Shown: piece after piece, positions 15,826 to 26,200 of the stretch
Numbering within the stretch: position 1 is the stretch's first letter
Layout of the letters: each line of letters starts with the position of its first letter
Translations under genes and position numbers: made by a program
DNA from: an uncultured Bacteroidales bacterium
GTDB lineage: Bacteria; Bacteroidota; Bacteroidia; Bacteroidales; P3
Direction: 5' to 3'
DNA: 64,000 bases
Assembly (NCBI GenBank): GCA_910578275.1
Contig: CAJTPR010000009.1
Location: forward strand, 16,454 to 80,453
The notes under the pieces: model-generated
What the model was told of the DNA's origin: nothing
The model's database searches: none
The model's input: only the letters and a program-made list of their open reading frames with translations

Positions 15826-17349
15826 ATGTTTTGGATTCTGCTCGTAATCGTTTACAAATTGCTCCTCTGGCTCTCCTTGCAGGGCGTTTTCAACGCTTAC
15901 GGCAAGAATCCCGCCCTGGTCCTTGTTCCCTTTTACGGAGAATGGCTCTGGATAAGGCTGCTCAAACTCAAATGGTATGCCTATTTCCCGTTCCTTTTCC
16001 TCCCGTTCATCCATGTCTTCGTCTTCTGGCTGCTCTGCGTGGAAACATCCTATGGATACCGGCGCCGCAAGGTTTGGGAATGTTTCTGCGCATGCGCATT
16101 CTTCTTCATCTACTTTCCGCTGCTTCATTTCAGGAACAAGGAAACCTTCACCTGCGCCAAGGACTTGCCCCCCGTGAAGAAATCCCCGGCCCGTGAATGG
16201 CTCGACACGATCGTATTCGCCCTCATCGCCGTCCTGATCATACATGCCTTTTACTTCAAAGGCTATGTAATTCCGTCTTCTTCGATGGAAAAGTCGCTGA
16301 ACGTGGGTGATTTCCTGTTCGTGAGCAAGGTGGCCTACGGCCCGAGGGTCCCGCAGACGGTATTGTCGTTTCCTTTCGTCCAGCATACCTTGCCGCTGAC
16401 CAAAGACAAACCTTCGTATCTGACATGGCTCGAACTGCCCTACCATCGCCTGCCCGGATTCAGGAAAGTGAAGCACAACGATGTCATCGTGTTCAACTTT
16501 CCCGACGGCGACACGGTTTCAAGCGTTTGGCAAAGCAATATCAGTTACAACACCTTGGTAAAAGAGGTGGGACGGAACCGGGTCTGGAACGACAAGGCGA
16601 ATTTCGGCCGCATCACCTACCGTCCCGTGGATCGTCGCGAGAACTTCGTCAAACGTTGCATCGGCCTGCCCGGCGACACGCTACGGATAAAAGACCGGCA
16701 AGTATTCATCAACGGAAAGGAGGCCGAAAATCCGGAATACCTGCAATACAATTACCGTATCCTTCCCTCGCCGGCGGTGGTCACGAAGCGCACCTGGCAG
16801 GAACTGGGCGTATCCGACGACGACTTGAAGAACCTCTTTCAACCCGGCGCCGGTTCGGTTCCTCTCACGAACCGGATGGTGCAAGCCCTCGAAAAGATTC
16901 CGGGCGTGGAAAGCGTGCAGCCTGTCGTTGAACCCGAAGGCCTGGGCGACGGGAGATTGTTCCCTTACAGCCCCGAAGCCTATGCCTGGAACATCGACAA
17001 CTACGGTCCTGTCCGTATTCCCGCCAAAGGCGACACCCTGCTGCTGGATGCCAGGAACATCGTTCTCTATGAACGGCTCATCACGATCTACGAAAACAAC
17101 ACGCTCGAAATCCGTCCCGACGGACAGATCCTGATCAACGGCGAAGCCCGCGAAACATACGTCTGCAAGATGGATTATTATTGGGCAATGGGCGACAACC
17201 GCCACAACTCCGCCGACTCCCGCTTTTGGGGATTCGTACCCGAAGACCACTTGGTAGGCAAGGCGTTCTTCGTATGGTTTTCCTGGAACAAGGATGCCAC
17301 CGGATTCAAGAAAGTGCGTTGGAACAAAGTGATGCGCGTGATACGGTAA
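15826..17349 (+). CDS. lepB: Signal peptidase I (long Bacteroidota form)
   Basis: The 507-residue membrane protease removes Sec signal peptides. The first 110 residues hold about three membrane segments that E. coli LepB lacks (ILLVIVYKLLLWLSL; FPFLFLPFIHVFVFWLL; CACAFFFIYFPLL). Then comes the usual anchor before the catalytic domain, with Ser153 in IPSSSMEKS, the lysine motif FVKRCIGLPGD, and the C-terminal box WAMGDNRHNSADSRFWG. The N-terminal half resembles DUF5684-type membrane domains. A long insert separates catalytic boxes, as in other Bacteroidota. The gene ends 4 bases before the convergent tamB stop. Confidence 0.93.
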   Translation: MFWILLVIVYKLLLWLSLQGVFNAYGKNPALVLVPFYGEWLWIRLLKLKWYAYFPFLFLPFIHVFVFWLLCVETSYGYRRRKVWECFCACAFFFIYFPLLHFRNKETFTCAKDLPPVKKSPAREWLDTIVFALIAVLIIHAFYFKGYVIPSSSMEKSLNVGDFLFVSKVAYGPRVPQTVLSFPFVQHTLPLTKDKPSYLTWLELPYHRLPGFRKVKHNDVIVFNFPDGDTVSSVWQSNISYNTLVKEVGRNRVWNDKANFGRITYRPVDRRENFVKRCIGLPGDTLRIKDRQVFINGKEAENPEYLQYNYRILPSPAVVTKRTWQELGVSDDDLKNLFQPGAGSVPLTNRMVQALEKIPGVESVQPVVEPEGLGDGRLFPYSPEAYAWNIDNYGPVRIPAKGDTLLLDARNIVLYERLITIYENNTLEIRPDGQILINGEARETYVCKMDYYWAMGDNRHNSADSRFWGFVPEDHLVGKAFFVWFSWNKDATGFKKVRWNKVMRVIR

Positions 17350-17353
17350 TTTC

Positions 17354-20300
17354 TCATTCCGCGATTCCGGCGCGTTTTTTCTGTCTGATTTCCCTGTTTT
17401 TCTTCCGCTCGGCCCGGCGTTCGGCTCTTGTGCGATGGGGCATGGTGCCGTGCAGGAACTCGTGGCGGTTGTCGAAATCCCGACGGAAAACGATGCCCAC
17501 ACCCTGCGTATAGGAATTCACCGGCTTGGTCAAGTCTTCATCGTTGGAATGATTGAATCCCCGTAAACGAAGTTCTTCGGTAAATTTCCATTCCACGTCC
17601 ACGTCGCCCACCACCGTGGTGGCGGAACCGCCCGCTCCCGCCACGTTGTCGGCCACGCCCAAGTTACCGTTGATTACCAGACGATCGTCGAACAACTGCC
17701 CCGACATCATGAATTGGAATTCGGAATTGCTGGTGGTGCTGCCCGGCTTGTAGTTGATGCCCACATTGAAATCCTTGCTCAACCGGGAAAGGAAGTTGTT
17801 GAACTGGCTGAACAACAATTCCGAAGACGAAGCCAAGGCCGAACTGCCCACCGAAGAGGAACTGCCGCTTTCCACGGCCATGAACGAATTGAACATCAAC
17901 AACGAAAAGGATTGCCGCAACATCTCGTCCTCGTTGTTCTTACGTACCAGCGCCCAAAACTTGTCTTTGGTGTCATCATCGACATTGAGCAGGTCTATGT
18001 CGAACGTGATGGTCGGGTTGAGCATGTTGCCCGACAAGGCGATAATGCTTTCCACGTTGACTTTTTGCTTGTAACGTCCGTTGTTTTGCGGATCGAACGA
18101 GGCCAAGACCGGATAAAGGCTGGCCTTGGTCTGATAACCCGCGCGCACGTCCAGCCTCGGTTCGCTCACGTTGCCCGACCATGACACCGTACCGCCCTCC
18201 TTCAAGCTGAACCGCTTGTTGAGCAGGTTCATCATCGAAAAGTCGAAACCGCCGCCATTGATGACGTAGGTCCCGAACAACTGAGGATTGTCGTCGGCCA
18301 TGTACATGCGCAACGCACCTCTGCCGGTCGCCGTCAAGAGTCCGTCCATGGACGCGTTTCGCAACCTCACCGAAACAAGCAGGCCGGGAGTTATTTCCAG
18401 ATTGAAATCCAACGTGATCTTGCCCTTCCTATGCGCGGCGGCACGATTCCGCGCATAATATTTTTCCAAGGAAAGACGTCCGCTGTCCCTGACCGGCTCT
18501 TGAGGCACCTTGAACGTGATGAAATTGGCCCCGCTGCCTCCGGCAGGATTGGAAACGTCGAAGGAAAGATCCGAATTGTCGGCCACCTGCGCGTTCAAGC
18601 GCAAGAGTATATCCTCCGCAGGACCTTCCACATCCAACATGCCCGTGGCAAAGACCGTGCCCCAGAAAGGAAGGTCGATGCCGCGCGTCTTGTTCAACGC
18701 CAACAGATTGTTGAAGTCTATGTTCAGATCCAGACGAATGTCCTGGAAATTGCGATGCAGGATCTTTCCCGAAAACCGGCCGGCGGTATTGAACTCCTGA
18801 TCCACAAACCGGGAAGAAGGAAAGACGATCTGCGAGGAAGTGAGCCGGACGGGCAATTCCGCAAACGAATAACGGGTATTCATCATCGAAATGGTGGCGG
18901 CAAAATCCTTGCAGACGGCATCCACGGAGAGTTCCGGACTGCGCAGCGTCCCGCCAAGCCTGATCTTTCCATCGGCTAGACCCGAAAGATCCTCGGCCAT
19001 GGCCGAGACGATCTTGTCCAGGAAACCGACAGGCAATTCGGACGCATACCCTGTAAAATCCATCTTATGCCGCATGGCCGGATAATATTTCCCGTCCATG
19101 GACAAAATGGTCTTGCCCGTACGGGATCCTTCCCTTTCCCTTACCACTTCGAACGCCGCATGCACGGCCTCCCCTTTATAATAGGAAGCCTTCAACGAGC
19201 CTTGTCCGTAAGGATGACCGTTGATGGCCAAATCCTTCATGCGCAAACGGGCATCGAACAGGAAATCGCCGTACAAATCGCGCAATTCGGCCGTACCGTC
19301 AACCCACGTATCTATTTTCATGGGAATCTTGCGCAAGAAAAATTCCAGATACGACAAGTCGAAATGGGTGAACCGCATCTTCAAGGTCGAATTCGGATCA
19401 TGGGAAACAACCCCTTCCAAGCTGATCCCGTTGGAATCGCCAAGAGTAAACATGCCCACATGATGCATGCTCAAAAACCGGGGCTTTATCAGGACATATC
19501 CGTCGGGATAGCTCCTCCATGAAAATTCACCCGTCTGCAAGCCGAAATCCTGCAATTCCAAACGCATCCCGCCCTCGGGCAGGAAATGAAGCAATCCTTC
19601 GAAATTGCCATGCGTGTTCTGTCTCGACACGCTGTCGCGTCCCCAAGAGAGACCGTAGGCCACCGTATTGGTATCTTCCTTCTCGACCCGGACCAGGAAA
19701 TGATTCATGCTCACGCTGTCGTCCAGATAAAGACGTTCGGCACCCGTTTCCAATTCCACCATGCCGTTGTGCGCCCACATGTCCAGGCCGCCATCCATAT
19801 AGGCCAGGCTTCCCCACTGCACGTAAGGCACGTCCACTTTCAGACGGAGCCTGTCCAAACCGGAGGCGTAGCGCATGTTCACTTTCAATCCCAACGGCAA
19901 CGAAACCGACGGATACATGACGGCCATGAGCGAATCGGCATCGTTCAACCGTACGCGCAAGTCGAAGTCTTGCGCATACGTACCCTTTTCCCCGAAATCG
20001 ACACTTTCGGCCAGCCCCGCCCCGAAATGAGGAATACAGGCCCGCATCGTCTTCAACAAGGAATATTTCAAGTCGCGCAAGTCCCAACGTCCCGTCATGT
20101 CGGCTTCCAATTGCCCGGAACGCAATTGGAAAGAACGTTCGGACACCGCCTCGTTCCAATTCATTTCCGAACGCAGGCATGCCAGGCGATAATCCTGTCC
20201 CAACCGATGTATCTCGGTGCCGTCCAACATGAGGATTCCCTGCATCGTCTTGCCTCTCAATGCCTTGTTGTCGATCCGGATATGCGACTTGACGGTAAAC

Positions 20301-21922
20301 GAACCCGTGTCTCCCAACAGGCGCAAAGGCTTCAAGTCGATGTTGCGCACGTCCGACTCGCAACGAAGCCATGCCGTATCTCCGACTTTCTTGCGGATTC
20401 CCTCCAACGTGAAATCGAGATCGGGATCGGCGCATGCCACGTCTGCCCTCAACGAATCGCGCTGCCAATCGATGTGGAAAGGTATGAGCTTGACGACTTT
20501 CCTGTCTATTTCCAAATCAGACACGTTGCCTTGGAAATGGCAGTTGAGCGTGCTCGCCTCATAGCCGCGCAACCGGAATTCCGCATCCAGCGAAACCGTA
20601 CCGAACAAGCTGTCCTGAAACAATTCCCCCAAACGCACGCCCGATGCTCGGACATGGCCTGCCATGAATTCCCCCACGTTCGCCGTGTCGCGGGCGGCGT
20701 TTTCGATCTTGACATCGCCCAGATTGGTACGAATGTCCAGATCGGTGAAAAACTGTCGCCTGTCGCCGCTGAATGAACCGCTCGCCTGCGCCTGGCGCAA
20801 GTTCTTCAGCATTCCCGGCAATTCCAGGGACTTTCCGTTCGGCAGCACCATCCCGCGCAAGTCCGCGGACTCCACCCGCAAGTCCCTCAGACGCAAATCC
20901 AGATACCCGTCTTCTATCCGGGGCAGGCCCCTCAACGTGAAATCGGCATCCAACGAGGTTCCTTCTCCCGTGTTCAGGTGCAAGCCCTTCAAGTCCATGT
21001 CGCCCACCGTACCTTTCAGACGTCCGTCCACACCCACCTTCTGCGGCATGCCCCTGAGCACGGGCACGAAATGTCCCAGATCGGAAATCGCCACTTCGGA
21101 AGGAAACACATCCGCGTCCATGTGCACGTTGTCGATGAAATCGTTGAAATGAAGCCAACTCTCTCCCTTGAGACGCAAGTCCAGGTCCACCTTGCTTTGC
21201 GGCGTCTTCAGATGCGCCGCCGTAAACTTGAGTTCACCGTTGTCCACATACAGGAAAGAGGAAAAATCGTCCACCCTGAAACCTGTCCTTTCATTGCATT
21301 CCACATGCTTGACCTTGACCATCACCTTGCCGCAACGCGAATAGAAACCGGCAGCTTCCGCCGAAATGCCGTCCAATCCCACATGCTTGTAGTCGATATG
21401 GTCCGAAGGAAGAGGCTTCACGTTCCAATCGTCGTAGGTGAACATGCCGTCGACGATCCTGGCCCTTTCGATGACGAACGCCTTGCGCAAGGCCGTATCT
21501 TTCTTAGGCAAGGCTGAGATCTTCATGATCACACGCTTGAAATCCGAAATGGTATCGCCCTTGTAACGATTTATACGGATCTGCGGGCCGTAAAGCACCG
21601 CCGAGGAAATGGCCGGCGTGGAGAAATCATAGCTTTTCAGCGTGGCCATGCCTTCGCGGACAAAGACGGTACGGTTGTTCCGGCAATCGAAGACCTCCAC
21701 GTCGCGCAACGTGACCGTACGCTTGAGGAGATTGATGTCCAGCTTGCCGACTTTCACTTCACACTCCATGAAACGGCTCGCAAAGGCCGAAGCCTTCCTG
21801 GCGATGAAGCCCTGTACGGGCGAAGTATGCAGCATGCCGCCAAGGAAAATGACCGCCAGGACCACACCCGCCAAGGTGTAGCCCGTTATCTTGCCCGTTT
21901 TCCCAAGCCATTTCGATTTCAT
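17354..21922 (-). CDS. tamB: TamB-family envelope transport protein
   Basis: The 1522-residue protein starts at 21922 (MKSKWLGKTG); an upstream extension would cross the promoter. One N-terminal membrane segment (GYTLAGVVLAVIFLGG) anchors it in the inner membrane, and the rest is mostly beta strands, ending with the conserved DUF490/TamB domain (LNKRFSLKEGGTVSWSGN, then DVRAGYQTKASLYPV, and LSGNMLNPTITFDID). TamB proteins form a long hydrophobic groove that carries lipid or outer-membrane proteins across the periplasm. The C-terminal basic tail (RAERRAERKKNREIRQKKR) is unusual. It faces tsaD head to head, an arrangement common in Bacteroidota. No tamA homologue is in the window. Confidence 0.9.
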   Translation of the reverse strand: MKSKWLGKTGKITGYTLAGVVLAVIFLGGMLHTSPVQGFIARKASAFASRFMECEVKVGKLDINLLKRTVTLRDVEVFDCRNNRTVFVREGMATLKSYDFSTPAISSAVLYGPQIRINRYKGDTISDFKRVIMKISALPKKDTALRKAFVIERARIVDGMFTYDDWNVKPLPSDHIDYKHVGLDGISAEAAGFYSRCGKVMVKVKHVECNERTGFRVDDFSSFLYVDNGELKFTAAHLKTPQSKVDLDLRLKGESWLHFNDFIDNVHMDADVFPSEVAISDLGHFVPVLRGMPQKVGVDGRLKGTVGDMDLKGLHLNTGEGTSLDADFTLRGLPRIEDGYLDLRLRDLRVESADLRGMVLPNGKSLELPGMLKNLRQAQASGSFSGDRRQFFTDLDIRTNLGDVKIENAARDTANVGEFMAGHVRASGVRLGELFQDSLFGTVSLDAEFRLRGYEASTLNCHFQGNVSDLEIDRKVVKLIPFHIDWQRDSLRADVACADPDLDFTLEGIRKKVGDTAWLRCESDVRNIDLKPLRLLGDTGSFTVKSHIRIDNKALRGKTMQGILMLDGTEIHRLGQDYRLACLRSEMNWNEAVSERSFQLRSGQLEADMTGRWDLRDLKYSLLKTMRACIPHFGAGLAESVDFGEKGTYAQDFDLRVRLNDADSLMAVMYPSVSLPLGLKVNMRYASGLDRLRLKVDVPYVQWGSLAYMDGGLDMWAHNGMVELETGAERLYLDDSVSMNHFLVRVEKEDTNTVAYGLSWGRDSVSRQNTHGNFEGLLHFLPEGGMRLELQDFGLQTGEFSWRSYPDGYVLIKPRFLSMHHVGMFTLGDSNGISLEGVVSHDPNSTLKMRFTHFDLSYLEFFLRKIPMKIDTWVDGTAELRDLYGDFLFDARLRMKDLAINGHPYGQGSLKASYYKGEAVHAAFEVVREREGSRTGKTILSMDGKYYPAMRHKMDFTGYASELPVGFLDKIVSAMAEDLSGLADGKIRLGGTLRSPELSVDAVCKDFAATISMMNTRYSFAELPVRLTSSQIVFPSSRFVDQEFNTAGRFSGKILHRNFQDIRLDLNIDFNNLLALNKTRGIDLPFWGTVFATGMLDVEGPAEDILLRLNAQVADNSDLSFDVSNPAGGSGANFITFKVPQEPVRDSGRLSLEKYYARNRAAAHRKGKITLDFNLEITPGLLVSVRLRNASMDGLLTATGRGALRMYMADDNPQLFGTYVINGGGFDFSMMNLLNKRFSLKEGGTVSWSGNVSEPRLDVRAGYQTKASLYPVLASFDPQNNGRYKQKVNVESIIALSGNMLNPTITFDIDLLNVDDDTKDKFWALVRKNNEDEMLRQSFSLLMFNSFMAVESGSSSSVGSSALASSSELLFSQFNNFLSRLSKDFNVGINYKPGSTTSNSEFQFMMSGQLFDDRLVINGNLGVADNVAGAGGSATTVVGDVDVEWKFTEELRLRGFNHSNDEDLTKPVNSYTQGVGIVFRRDFDNRHEFLHGTMPHRTRAERRAERKKNREIRQKKRAGIAE

Positions 21923-21932
21923 CCGTTTTGCG

Positions 21933-22001
21933 TAAATTTGCCGCCCTCCTTGCGTGACGGCAGGGTATCCTGCAAATTTACACCAAGTCGGGATAAGTTT
22001 G
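21933..22001. promoter_or_regulatory. Overlapping divergent promoters of tamB and tsaD
   Basis: Three -7-like boxes lie within 70 bases: rightward TAAATTTG at 21933-21940, leftward TAAATTTG at 21980-21973, and rightward TAAGTTTG at 21994-22001. The leftward one would serve tamB (start 21922). The rightward ones would serve tsaD (start 22050); the box at 21994 is closer. If the 21933 box is used, the two transcripts overlap at the 5' ends. Confidence 0.5.
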
Positions 22002-22049
22002 CAACTGGAATTGCCCGGCAACCGGCACTCGGGAAAAATCATTTTGAAA

Positions 22050-23057
22050 ATGGGCTACTTGCTTGCCATAGAATCTTCTTGCGACGACACCTCGGCGGCC
22101 GTGCTCGACGACAGGCTCCTGCTTTCGAACATGATCGCCAGCCAGAAGGTGCACGAGCTCTATGGCGGGGTGGTGCCCGAACTGGCCTCTCGCGCGCACA
22201 TGCAGAACATCGTGCCTGTGGTGCATACGGCCCTGATGGAAGCCGGCATTTCCAAAAATCAGCTCGATGTCGTCGCCTTTACACGCGGGCCGGGCCTGAT
22301 GGGATCGCTGCTCGTGGGGGTCTCGTTCGCCAAGACGCTGGCACTGGCGTTGGACATTCCGCTCGTGGAGGTAAACCACTTGCAGGCCCATGTCTTGTCG
22401 CATTTCATCAAGACCAAGGACTACGACCACGCGCCTCGTTTCCCGTTCCTCTGCCTGCTCGTCTCGGGCGGCCACACGCAGATACTTCGCGTCGACGGCC
22501 CTTTCGCGTTCCAGATCCTGGGCGGGACGATCGACGACGCCGCCGGAGAATGCATGGACAAGGCCGCCAAGATAATGGGGCTGCCCTATCCGGGCGGGCC
22601 GGTGATAGACCGTCTGGCGAAAGAGGGGGACGAAGACCGGTTCAAAATAGCCAAACCGCACATGCCCGGACTGGATTACAGCTTCAGCGGGCTCAAGACC
22701 TCGTTTCTCTACTTGATCCGCGACCAATTGAAAAAGGATCCCGGTTTCGTGGAACGGAACGTGAACGACCTTTGCGCGTCGGTACAAAAGACCGTGGTCG
22801 AAAGCCTGATGGAAAAACTGATAGCCGCCGCCAAGCAAACGGGAATACGGCAGGTGGCGATCGCCGGCGGCGTTTCGGCCAATTCGCTCTTGCGGAAAAA
22901 AATGCAGGAATGCGCCGAACGCTACGGCTGGGAAGCCTTCATTCCGCCTTTCTCGTTCACCACCGACAATGCCGCCATGGTGGGGATGGCCGGTCATTTC
23001 AAATGGAAGCAAGGACTATTCTGCTCCTTGGACGCCGTTCCCTACGCAAGGGGATAG
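22050..23057 (+). CDS. tsaD: tRNA N6-adenosine threonylcarbamoyltransferase
   Basis: The 335-residue protein starts at 22050 (MGYLLAIESSCDDTSAAV). It has the ASKHA nucleotide-binding fold, the metal-binding HxxxH in VNHLQAHVLS, the LVSGGHTQI loop, and the GGVSANSLLR motif. With TsaB and TsaE it transfers threonylcarbamoyl to A37 of tRNAs that read ANN codons, which is needed for accurate decoding. Length is normal. It is divergent from tamB. A 184-base gap follows, before porU. Confidence 0.97.
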   Translation: MGYLLAIESSCDDTSAAVLDDRLLLSNMIASQKVHELYGGVVPELASRAHMQNIVPVVHTALMEAGISKNQLDVVAFTRGPGLMGSLLVGVSFAKTLALALDIPLVEVNHLQAHVLSHFIKTKDYDHAPRFPFLCLLVSGGHTQILRVDGPFAFQILGGTIDDAAGECMDKAAKIMGLPYPGGPVIDRLAKEGDEDRFKIAKPHMPGLDYSFSGLKTSFLYLIRDQLKKDPGFVERNVNDLCASVQKTVVESLMEKLIAAAKQTGIRQVAIAGGVSANSLLRKKMQECAERYGWEAFIPPFSFTTDNAAMVGMAGHFKWKQGLFCSLDAVPYARG

Positions 23058-23241
23058 CGCACCGCCCGGTCTGTTTCTTTCCCGGAACTGCCCCCTTTCG
23101 GCGACGTCCCCGGCCAATCGCCGTACAAAACGGGTTCGTGCCCCGTGGACTTCGTGCAGGCCGGAATAAACGCGGCCTGCGATCCGTACTTCATGCTTTC
23201 GAGGATTCGCCGAATCGTCAAATTTTCGTATCTTTACCTTG

Positions 23242-26200
23242 ATGAAAACTATTTTCACGCTCTTGTTTCCATTGCTGGCTTGCCTCGGCACGGCGCAAGC
23301 CCAGGCTTATCCGGAACCGGCCCGACGCAAAGGATATTCGGTACTGGCCCTCGGGCAAACGCTGAAAACGGCCGTGGCCGAAGACGGCATCTACAAGATC
23401 GGCTACGAGGACCTGGCCCGCCACGGACTGCTTTCCCAGCCCGTGCCTTCTTACAAGATAGCCTTATACGGAAACGCGGCAGGCATGCTCCCGTTCTTCA
23501 ACACGGAGGGAATCCCCGACGACCTGAGCCCGCTGCCGGTGCAGATGCACGACGGCGGCGACGACCGTTTCGGACCGGGCGACTACTTCCTGTTCTACGG
23601 ACAATCGCCCCACCGTTGGCACTATGACGCCTCCGATGACGATTTTTCCTACACCCGGCACTATTTCTGCGACTCCTCGTTCTATTTCGTAAGCATCAAC
23701 GCCGAAATGGAGCACCGTGTGGCCTCTTCCCCCGGCACGGAAAGCGACGGGGAACGACTGACCTGGTTTCCCGAACGCATCCGTCACGAGAACGACCTGA
23801 CCAACCTATGCAACGGAGGACTCGACTGGCTGGGCGAGGTTTTCTCCTTCTCGGGAAACCATCTCGGCCTCGCCCTTTCCACGCCCGATCCCGTAAACGG
23901 CATGGACGGAAAACTTCATGTGGCTTCCGGCGCCAAGACCACCGGAGGCACGGCCACGTTCCGCATGCAGTTCAATCAAAAGACATTGACGCTTTTCCAT
24001 CCGGGCATTGCCGAGGGCACCGCCTACTCCGCGGCTGACCAAGCGGCCCGCGTACAAGTGACCTCGAACACCAGCATGCTGGACATATCCTTTTCCAAGA
24101 CCGGAAGTACCGGCAACGGCTATCTGAACTATGTCTCGCTCATCTATCCGAGATATTTGCGGCTCAACGGCGCGGCCTTGTTCTTCCGCCATCCCGAGGC
24201 GATGGAACAGTCCGTACGCTTCAGCCTGGAAGCGGCCGCGGGCACACGAATATGGGACATCACCGACATCTACCACATCGCCTCCATCCCGACCCGTCCG
24301 GAGAACGGAAGGCTCGTGTTCGGAACCCGTCCGGACAACACCCTGCACGAATACGTGGCATTCAACCCCGATGCCTGTCCCTCACCCGCTTTCAAGGGTC
24401 TTGTCAAACCCCAGAACCTGCATCAACTGGAAAATGCGGACTATGTCGTCGTCACGCATCCCTTGTTCCTCGAACAAGCGCAGGAAGTGGCCCGCTTGCA
24501 CCGGGAACGTGACGGATACTCGGTGTGCGTGGCCACCACGGAAGAGGTTTACAACGAATTTTCCTCGGGAGCGAAAGACCCCTCCGCCATCCGGCTTTTC
24601 CTACGGCACCTCGACAAACGCTCCGATTCGGCGCACCGTCCGCGTTACCTCTTGCTTTTCGGTGCCACTTCCTTCGACTACAAGAACGTCGACGGGCTCA
24701 CCGATTTCGTGCCCACCTTGCAATCGAAAGGCCGTTCGAACGAAGGCGGCAACGATCCGCTGGAAGACATCTTCGGCTACCTGGCCGACGAGGCGGGCAT
24801 CGATCCCGCGAACCAGAAGGCGCGAGGCAGCCTGCAAGTGGCCATCGGACGCTTGCCGGTCCGCACGGTGCAGGAAGCCCGCGACATGGTACGGAAAATC
24901 GACATCTATTCGGCACGACATCACGTGTTCGACCCCGACCAACCCGACCTTTCGGGCAATTTCGGCAATTGGAGGAACGAGGTGGCGTTCGTGACCGACG
25001 ACGGCTTTGAAGACAATATGGAGGGTTCCATCCTCTCCGGCGACCATATCCGGAAAAACCTGCCGTACATACATCTGAACAAACTCTATTCGGATGCCTA
25101 CGAGCGTTCTTCCAGTTCTACTTCCACCAAGGTTCCCGCCTTGGAAAACGCCCTGCGCGGCATGGTGGAAAACGGCTGCCTTTTCTTAGGTTATGAAGGG
25201 CATAGCGGATGGGATGCATGGTCGGACGAGAAGATCCTCACCAACAACATCATCAACAATTGGAAAACCAGCTATACGTTTCCCGTCATCTTCGCCAGTT
25301 CCTGCACCTTCGCCTATTTCGACCAGACCGACAAGGTTTCCGGCGCCGAACACAGCGTCCTCAAACCCCATGGCGGCGCCATAGCGACGATAGCCTCTTC
25401 GCGCACGGCCTTTACAGGAAAGATCGAAAGCATCCAAAGGTGTTTCGCGGAAAGGTTCATCGACAAGACCGACGGCAAGCGCCCCACGATAGGAAGCGCT
25501 TTCTTGTATGCGAAGAACGCCGCCGCCCTCACCTCCGATTGCCAAAAGTTCATCCTGCTGGGCGATCCCGGAATCAAGGCAGCCCTGCCGGAACATGACA
25601 TCCAGACGCTTCATATCAACGGCAAGCCGGCCACGGATAAAGACGCGGATACGCTCAAGGCGCTCGCGCCCGTCACGGTGGAAGGCCGCATCGTAGACCG
25701 TGCAGGCGATCCGATGAACCGCTTCCATGGCAAACTGATCGTGAAGGTCTACGACAAGGCCGTCGTCAAAAAGACGTTGGGGCTTTACAATTCCCGTAGG
25801 ACGTCGGACAACAAATACAACCCGCAGGTAAGCTACACCGACCAGAACAGCCTTATCTTCCAAGGGGAGACCGAAGTGAAAGACGGCATGTTCTCTTTCA
25901 GTTTCATCGTGCCCAAGGACATCCAGTACAATTACGGGAACGGACGTATCAGCTACTATGCCTACAACGACAGCACGGACGCCAACGGCAGTTTCGACGG
26001 CATCATCGTGGGAGGCATGAATCCCGAGGCGGTCATCGATACCGGGGCGCCCGTCGTGGACTTGTATATCGGCAAGAAAACCTTCAGCGGCGGAACCGTG
26101 GGAAGCGAACCGAACCTGTTTGCCGAAATCAGCGACGAATACGGCATCAACACCACCGGTGCGGGCATCGGCCACGATATGACGCTGATCATCGACAACG

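Noticed and set aside
21922..22042. Longer tamB start upstream of 21922
   Set aside because: It would run through the promoter boxes and adds residues unlike any TamB start.
23156..23180. GCAGGCC/GGCCTGC hairpin after tsaD
   Set aside because: Only 7 bp, an 11-base loop and no T run, so not called a terminator.
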